NCBI GenBank assembly: GCA_003952965.2
Contig: CM025855.1
Span: 20,002,768-20,066,767, forward strand
Direction of reading: 5' to 3'
DNA from: Morella rubra
Taxonomy: Eukaryota > Streptophyta > Magnoliopsida > Fagales > Myricaceae
DNA: 64,000 nucleotides
Positions 56,928 to 64,000 of the stretch are shown here, piece by piece; within the stretch, counting starts at the first letter, position 1; each line of letters opens with the position of its first letter. The notes below the pieces were generated by a model. The model saw nothing but the letters and a program-made list of their open reading frames with translations. It was not told where the DNA came from and searched no databases. The position numbers and the translations under genes are program-made.

Positions 56928-58479
56928 TCAGCGATTCATAACACTCTGAATAGCTTCCCGCTCAGACTCTGTCAAACTCTGTAGTGCCAGAAGTAAAACA
57001 AGGTATCACATATGCGACGTTTGATGCAAAAAAAAGGAACTTCATAGTGACAGATGGTTGCAACTGCTTTACTGATAATCTAAAGAAAGTACCTGGCAGA
57101 GGGTTTCAAAAAGCTGTCTGTTGTGCTGACAAAAATTCACAAAGAAATCTCCAAGGTAGGAAGCCAGATTGATCTGCCATGTGAAATCAAAGAGTTATAA
57201 ATATTAAACGCTCAAATCAACAGCTTCTGAAAAGAAAAGGGGCATGGAATATAAGCAGAACCTGATTAAGGGTATCCACAACTCTAAGTTGATCATCTTC
57301 ATAGTCATCCTCTTGATCCTTGAAATGTTTAAGGAAATTTAACCGGAAACACAGGAAAATTATACATAAAACAAAATCAAATTTCAAGTGTAAAAATAAA
57401 TTGACAACAAGAAGTTATCCAGTTCCTTGCAAACCTTGTTAAATACTTTCTCCATTGCTGTAAGATGTTCATATGTTGGCCTGACGGATGATTCAGCACA
57501 CAATGAATTGAGCGTATCTTTATCAATTTTTACATCCTCGGATTGAACTTCTTCCCAGTCACTTTCCTGATACACAATTGGTTCAAACCTTTTAGCTCCA
57601 ATTTCCAGTGCTTAATCTGGACCAAGACATCAGCTTATAAAACTCACCACCTCATCCTCATCAGCCAGATCTTGTTCTTGGATTTCAACTAATACGTCTG
57701 CCAACAGTGCCAGCATCTGCATCATCGAGGGGAAAACAGGAGAAGGGTTTCTAAGATTCGCCAGTTACAAACATAAGTTCTGATCTAAAAGGGATACTTG
57801 AGAGCATGCTTCCAGCTTCTTCCATACCTTGGCTTGTCAAAAGCACAAGAAATAGTAGCTAAATAGATGTAAAGAACACATTATGCCAGACTTCTTAAAT
57901 CCATAATTAGGCACTAGTTCCCCTGATCTACAGAAACACAGACGGCTAGTACTGCCTTCAAATTTAAGAAGTCTGGCATAAATAGCTGTATAGAACAGAG
58001 TATGCCAGACTTATTAAAAGCACAATTATATGCTAGCCACCCTGAAGTACAGAAACACAGAATGCTAGAACTGGCTTGAAATTTCCCAAGCAAACTTATC
58101 TGGTCTGGAAAAGCGGACATAACTTGGGCCATTGGCCACAAAAGAGTTTGTCCATCCAAAATTGAATCTGATGTGATGAAATACAACACAGATATACCTT
58201 TGCAGGAAGCGACACCACTGTCCATTGATTTGGAGCTAATTTAGCTTTTGAGCGTGTGGTTATCCCCATAGACGACTTCTCAAAACAAATAAAAAAGAAA
58301 AGTTATAAAGCAAAATTGACCAGTGAACATAACCAACAACAAACTACACCGAGATTGTATGCAGACCTTAATTAGGTGGCCTTGGACATTGATTTTCGCT
58401 AATTCAGCATGTCTAGTGGAAAGCAACAACGCCAAAGCACTGGTCGTGACTTTAATTTGATAGGCCCCCTGAATCTCAC
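56928..58479 (-). CDS. IPO9: Importin-9-like nuclear transport receptor, last seven coding exons (partial)
   Basis: Exons on the minus strand: 58367-58479, 58198-58278 (or 58275), 57648-57716, 57435-57566, 57262-57318, 57093-57173, 56928-56978, all with GT-AG borders. The joins among the last exons are phase 0. The peptides read GEIQGAYQIKVTTSALALLL, HAELAKINVQGHLIK, MGITTRSKAKLAPNQWT, LALLADVLVEIQEQ, then SDWEEVQSED, an acidic DQEDDYEDD, INLASYLGDFFVNFCQHN and the end SLTESEREAIQSVMNR. The TTRSKAK-QWT block, the acidic segment and the 'I-L-Y-L-FF' terminal helix followed by L-x-E-x-ER-x-x-x-Q match the C-terminus of importin-9 (Kap114; plant IMB4), a beta-karyopherin of HEAT repeats that carries histones, ribosomal proteins and actin into the nucleus with Ran. 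The N-terminal exons are beyond the window. Identification is from memory of the family, not a search. Confidence 0.75.
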
Positions 58480-59270
58480 CTACACCCAAGAGGTATATAT
58501 ATTTACTTCAAGTGACTTGTACCCTATAGCAAGGTTTTTGCCAATCATTATGGTGGCTGAAAGTGAAAATGCAAACAGCATTGCTTTAACAAACACAAAC
58601 CAAAGAGCTACATATTATCAAAGCCGCCTATAAGACACGTAGCAGATTCATTGGTTAATTTTCGGAAACTGATAGACGGAACCTCATATGGTTGTTCAAT
58701 AAAAATAAGGATGTTATGTTACTATGCACATTTGCTAATAAGCATGTGAAGACAATCCAACCCTGGTGCATGATATGAATAACTGCAAGACAGAATGCCC
58801 ACGTACATCACAATCAGAAAAATTGTGGCAATCCAGCTGCCTAATCATCAAATGATGGGGACTTGAAACAAATTTGTCACAAAATATCATTTAACATACT
58901 TGCATCTCATTTGCACTTTCAGGTTCCTAACTATCTTGGACTTTAAAACGATTTTAAATATCTCAGGCATAACCGTTGCAAAGTTTGCCTATTGGTATAA
59001 TAATATCACATGCAAGAATGAAGTAGTAATAAATGTTCCAAAGCATAGACTAGTGACATCAAAACATTTGGAAAGGAGAGGGGAAGCTAAAGCGTCACAC
59101 TTCTCACTTCTTTCATTGCTCAAGGGTCCAAGCTGGGAAAATGGGATCCTCTAAATAGAAAGGTTAGCTTCTTTCTTACAGAAGTTTTAACAAAACATAG
59201 TTCCATTTGTTATAACGCATAAAAGCACAATTCAAATGCCATTTGTGGTCTTAAAAACATAACTAAGAAC
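58480..59270 (-). other. Probable intron of the importin gene
   Basis: The 58367-58479 exon is preceded by TTGGGTGTAG, a good acceptor, and its first codon is incomplete (starts with the last two bases of a codon), so another exon lies upstream. None was recognised between here and 64000, so this sequence, the copia element and the remainder are best read as one large intron. Confidence 0.5.
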
Positions 59271-62200
59271 TGTCAAATACACATGAATAGCAGAAAAACT
59301 ATGTCCTTCTCCCAGTCGAGACCTTTCATTATATAGACAGATTCTAACGCCATAAAGATTACATTACTACAATCACGTTAATCCTAAGGAAATAATCAAC
59401 AAAGCTGATATGTATAATCAACAAAGCTGCACAATCAAGCTATTCAAGGAAAGGAAATAATCAACAAAGCTGTACAAGAGATTAATATTGTGATTTCGAA
59501 TTTGAATTTGGAATTGGATATCCGTTGACATCCCCCTCAAATTGATGCAGGTATGTCAACAAGCATCAATTTGCTAACAAGGAATTGATGGCGCCAACGT
59601 GTCATGGACTTAGTGAAGATATCCGCAACTTGGAGGGCAGTAGAAATGTGTGGGAGGGTGATGGCCTCACAATCAAAAGCTTCTCGAATGGAATGACAAT
59701 CAACTTCAATGTGCTTGGTCAGCACATGGAAGACAAGATTGGTGGCAATTTTGATGGCACTCATGTTGTCGCCATGAAGAGGAGTAAGATGTGCCTGTCT
59801 GTGAGGAGACCACAAAGCTAAATTTCGGAGCAGACAGTAGACATAACACGGTACTCGACCTTAGTGGAGGACTTAGAGACACATTCTTGCTTTTTACATT
59901 TTCAAGAGATAAGAGAGTCGCCAAGGAACATGCACCATCCAGTAGTGGATTTTCAGGTATCTGGGCAACCAGCCCAGTTGGCATCGCAATATGCTTGAAG
60001 CTGAAGCGACACACTTGCAAGGAAAAACAAACCACCATTAGGAGAGCCAAGAAGATATTGAATAATTTGATGAATAGCGGCTAGGTGATATGATTGCCAA
60101 CCAACTTTTGATAGAGAGTGGGATCATCAAGGTCTCCTTCATCACTCCGATATTTTACTTTCATTTCCAAGGGAGTCCATAGCGGTAGTCTCGGTTAGGT
60201 GAGCCAAAGTGACAAAATCTTGAATATATTTGCTTTGGGTCAAGAAAATACCTTGTAGCTGATGATGTACCTCAAAACCTAAGAAGTTGGTGAGATAACC
60301 GAGATCATTCATATGGAAAGTAATATGTAATAGTTTCTAAAGCTTAGAAATGGCACTAAGATCAAAACCAATAATTATAATGTCATCCACATGGACAAGA
60401 AGGACTATACCATTAGCAGTCATTTGTAGATATAAAAATGAATCATACTAATTTTAGGTGAATGAGAAGCCAAGTAGAATGCTGTGGAATTTTTCAAACC
60501 ATGCCAGTGGTGTTTGCTTCAAACCATACAAAAAACGCTTTCATTTGCACACATCATTGGAAGAAGAGATAGGCATGTCAGAAGGAAGTTTCATGTAAAC
60601 TTCTTCCTTGAGATCTCCATGTAAGAAAGCGTTCTTGACATCCATTTAATGTAAAGGCCAAGATTGTGAGGCAGTAAGTGTAAGAATTGTTTGCACAGTG
60701 ATCGTCTTTGCCACAGGTGCGAAGGTCTTGTCATAGTCCAGAGCATATTCTTGTTTATTTCCAAAAGCCACCAATCGGGCCTTATAGCAGTTTAAAGATC
60801 CATTCGACCAAAGCTTGATAGCAAATACCCATTTACTACGAATTGGTTTCACAGATGGAGGGCAGGCCACAATGTCCGAAGTTTGATTTTTTTCTAGTGC
60901 TTAAAGCTCTGCGTCCATTGCTTTTTGCCAGCACTCAAGTTTCATGGCTTGTTTATAAGACGAAGGAATATGAATGAAAGACAAAGTGGTTTTCAAGGAT
61001 AATGGACAGGAAAAACCAAACCGATCGGAGGGTCTACATACCCGAGTAATCTGTCTAAGAGGAGTAGGTGCAGTGGTGGAAGTTGAAACAAGACCAGCAG
61101 CCAAGGAATGATCAAGAGGAGGCTATCCGGTGCAGGTGGGGAATGTCTCCGATACACTATGAGAGGTTGAGTTGGTAGGATCTACAGGAGAGTCATAAAA
61201 TAGAGGTAAAACAAATCGTGATGGAGAAGGGTGATCACAATGAGTGGTGAAAAAATACTGATTTTCCACAAAGACCACATTCTTGGAGATACAAGTTCTA
61301 CTAAAGTGAGAGTCGTAACAAATAAAACCCTTATGAGAAACATAATAGCTGAGAAAAGCACATTTGACTAACTGAGCTGTGAGTTTAGTGCATTCTTGAG
61401 CTAAAAGATGAACAAAAGAACAACCAAAGAATATGAAGATTAGAATACTGCAGAGCAAGACCAGATAAATGGAGGAAATGAGATACTTTGCCCAAGGATG
61501 GAGTAAGTAAGCGATTGATGAGATAGACAACCGTGGACAAGGCTTCACACCAAAAGCGAGGTGGCACGGATGACTCAAGGATAAGAATGTGGACAACATC
61601 TAAAAGGTGGCGATTCTTTCTCTCAGCCACATCATATTGTTGTGATATAGATGGGCAAGACCGCTGAGAAATTATCCATTTAGTTTAAAATAATTCCTAA
61701 AAACATTAGACATGTACTCTCCCCCATTGTCAAAGTATATAACTTTTATCTTAGCAGAAAATTGAGTTTTAAGATGAGCACAGAAAAAACCTTCCCCTTA
61801 GAGCGAAGAAAATATATCCAAGTGAATCTACTATAACCGTCAATAAACGTGACGTAGTATATCCTTTGCAACTGAAACACTGGACAATACTCATGTCCCT
61901 TGCACGGTTCCTCCCTTGCGCGGCATGAGCCACAGGAACAAGGGCAAAACTAGGCTGACGTTGTTCCATGGTCGTGTGAGTAAGAAGATTTTGCTCTTCG
62001 TGAAAGAGATCATTCAAACATACATCCAAGGTGGGAATCGACTCTCGGTTCATGAGACTGGGATTTGGTGGCTTCAAATTCCAATCGTAGTTTCACGAGA
62101 AACTGATCTCTCTTGCTCATTTCATGCACTAATTGAAATGCAACAAGAATGTCAGGAGCTATAGTAGCATATACAATATCAGTATACTTGGTCTAAAGAT

Positions 62201-63476
62201 TCAAGAATATAGAATAAAAATCGGAGATGAAGAGGTTGTCCTGTGTGAGATTGGATAACTCAATCTCTAATTGAAACTGTCGGTCAGTATTGGTTTGACT
62301 ATAGAGCTTCTTCAAGTAGGTCCACATTTCGGAAGCAATTTTGGAGAGTTGAAGATTCAAAACAATATTGGGTTCAATAGACTCGAGAATCCATGACATA
62401 ACTTGAGCAACCTTGACCACCCACTTGGCATGTTGATCCTTTTCTTTGGTTTTGTCCGGAGGACTACTACCAACAATATGACCCCATAGATCTTAGTTGG
62501 TGACAAAGATGTGAGACTGAAATGCCTAGGCTGAATAATTTTTTTCCATTGAAGCGGACGAAAAAGGTATCTGACTTGTCAGAAGACATGAGACATATAC
62601 AAGAGTAATATCGAAACAACAGACAAGATAAAAAAATGCCAAAACAGAGTAGCACCCAAGCCAACAATAATAACACCGAGCGGAAATTAGAGTATCAGCC
62701 AAGACAAAAATAGCACCAACAATAATCTCACACCACAACAAAACTTCTCTCAGTAAAAACAAAAGCACCCAAAGTAATATTACCCACAACAAAACAAAGT
62801 CTCAGTAAAGGATGTCATCGATAGAAGGGCCAAAATCGAAAACCGACAGCACCCAGAAGACCATGAACAAAGAGACACGAGATGAGAGCAAGACAATCGC
62901 TGAAGGCACTCGCTGAGAACCATAAACGAGTTCTGTACACGAGTCATAGAATCGTCGAAGGTTTGAGGGTCAAAGAATCACTGGAACAAGCGACACGAGC
63001 CGAGAGATAAAAAAATCAACGAGAAGCAGGAAATTTTCGAGAGGTAGCACAAGCGCAGCAGCAACCCACATTCACCCGAGACAAAACTAGCCGATACACC
63101 AGCGAGACACAGCAGAAGTGGCCGAAACACCCACGAGATACAACAGAGATGGTTGATACACCACCAAGACACCAACAGCACACAGACAAAGGAGAATCGA
63201 GACAGAGATGAGGTACTCAGTTTAGAGGAGGGGCTCCAATATCATGTTAAATATACAAGAATTTCAAAAAACCTATGTCCTCGTCTCAGTTGAGACCTTT
63301 CATTATATCAACAGATTCCAACGCCATAAATATTACATCGCTATAATCACATTAATCCTAAGGAAATAAAAGTCGTACAATCAAGCTATACAAGGAAAGG
63401 AAATAATCAGCAATGTTGTACAAGAGATTAATATCGTGATTTTGAATTTGAAATTTTAATTGGATATCTGTTGAAA
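59271..63476 (-). mobile_element. Complete-ended copia retrotransposon with perfect target duplication
   Basis: LTRs at 59271-59530 (3') and 63245-63476 (5') in minus orientation, starting near TGTCAACGGATATCC and ending TATTTGACA / ATTTAACA. Perfect 5-bp direct repeats AGAAC flank it (59266-59270 and 63477-63481). A polypurine tract (TTTGAGGGGGA, reverse of 59531-59541) abuts the 3' LTR, and a primer-site-like TGATATTGGAGCC follows the 5' LTR (63230-63244). At 4.2 kb it is about 0.5-1 kb shorter than usual because of an internal deletion in its coding region. The LTRs differ by several changes and an insertion of about 30 bp, so the insertion is not recent. Confidence 0.9.
59537..62560 (-). 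pseudogene. gag-pol of the 59-63 kb copia element
   Basis: From right to left: gag start (near 62550), gag core WVVKVAQVMSWILESIEP, MWTYLKKLYSQT and FQLEIELSNL; zinc knuckle remnant CFSCKGYT near 61880, joined directly to the middle of the integrase core (FIDGYSRFTWIYFLRS, near 61850), so protease and the integrase zinc domain are deleted; AERKNRHLLDV and the integrase C-terminus; RT with WVFAIKLWSNGSLNCYKARL, a catalytic box reading HVDD (about 60383-60394), and RNase H (HGDNMSAIKIATN, HIEVDCHSIREAF) to 59537. Many stops and shifts make it non-functional. Confidence 0.85.
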
Positions 63477-63675
63477 AGAACTGCATGTCACTCCTAGGAT
63501 TGAAAAAAAATGAAAAGAGGCTACAGTTAGGATAACCCTCCACATATGTATAACTAACCCCATATACCTGTTGATATTTTTTATTGTTTTAGCATATGGT
63601 TAATTATTTAGTTTCCAAGAATTATATATATCTCAAGGAGGACAACTCTAATGGGGTCTCTTCCCTCTACAGCGC

Positions 63676-63706
<31 letters not shown>

Positions 63707-64000
63707 AAACCCTTTTTTTCTTTTTTTTTTTTTTTTTTTTTTTTTCTGTTTTGTCTTTTTTCTCTTTCCACTTGGATTGTGCGCTCCTACTTTTTGGTTG
63801 CACAGTCGCTGACGTCAGACGTACAAATGCTCAAGTCAAGGTGAGGAATGGCAGGGCCTTGTCTGGTCCCAATTGGAGGGCGGTTTCCTCTCTATGGTTT
63901 AAGACACGTCAATCATCCTTTTACCCTTGTCAATCATCAACTTCGAACTCAGGCAATCCTATGTTCCCCTCTATTTAAGACACGTTACCATATGTCAATG
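63477..64000. repeat. Intron remainder with poly-C/poly-A/poly-T block
   Basis: After the target duplication, 63673-63697 is a run of about 24 C, followed by 13 A, CCC, then T-runs to 63745. No coding sequence is recognised. The mononucleotide block may be natural or an assembly artefact. Confidence 0.5.

Overview
This window is nuclear DNA of a flowering plant, most likely a woody or other large-genome eudicot. The signs are very low gene density, AT-rich intergenic DNA, several kinds of Ty1/copia and Ty3/gypsy-type LTR elements, CACTA, hAT, PIF/Harbinger and Mutator-like DNA transposons, a fragment of plastid DNA, and a host gene with short phase-0 exons and GT-AG introns. I cannot name the species.

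Host genes. (1) A small family of about 170-residue membrane-anchored RING-H2 proteins, probable E3 ubiquitin ligases, is present in four states: an intact-length copy that has lost one zinc ligand (6367-6879), a frameshifted pseudogene (20676-21186), a fully plausible functional copy (45379-45891), and an orphan upstream region whose coding part is gone (39722-40300). (2) The last seven coding exons of an importin-9-like nuclear transport receptor lie on the minus strand (56928-58479). Its earlier exons are outside the window.

Layout. 1-3135: a minus-strand copia element (5' LTR plus an internally deleted gag-pol). 3136-5848: a decayed CACTA-like element with a fragment of a plant-transposon protein. 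5849-10612: first RING locus, with a minisatellite and an LTR/leader fragment. About 10565-18190: a CACTA-like block rich in GTCCGGACG-type repeats, with nested insertions. 18190-21240: second RING locus, carrying a hAT relic and a Harbinger MITE. 21335-33176: a copia element, itself split by a gypsy-like solo LTR that carries a 2.9 kb tandem duplication. 33177-38122: downstream flank of the second RING locus, solo LTRs, foldback elements and a CACTA end. 38500-46710: a second edition of the RING landscape, roughly colinear with 5.8-10.6 kb and 18.2-35.6 kb. 46710-47998: an insertion containing plastid atpF DNA. 49.7-54.8 kb: a cluster of CACTA, copia-relic, Mutator-like and hAT pieces. 55-59.2 kb: the importin gene end. 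59271-63476: a complete-ended copia element sitting upstream of the importin exons seen here, probably inside an intron.

How it fits together. The repeated RING copies share long upstream and downstream blocks, so the locus grew by segmental duplication of 'upstream region + RING gene + downstream region', and each copy then took different insertions. Paralogous empty sites within the window let several insertions be defined to the base (the Harbinger MITE, two 9-bp-TSD foldback elements). No CRISPR array, operon, tRNA or rRNA gene was seen. I found no convincing new biological system; the most unusual items are the RING cluster history, the degenerate RING copy, the gypsy solo LTR duplication and the uncharacterised coiled-coil protein relics within the CACTA-like blocks.
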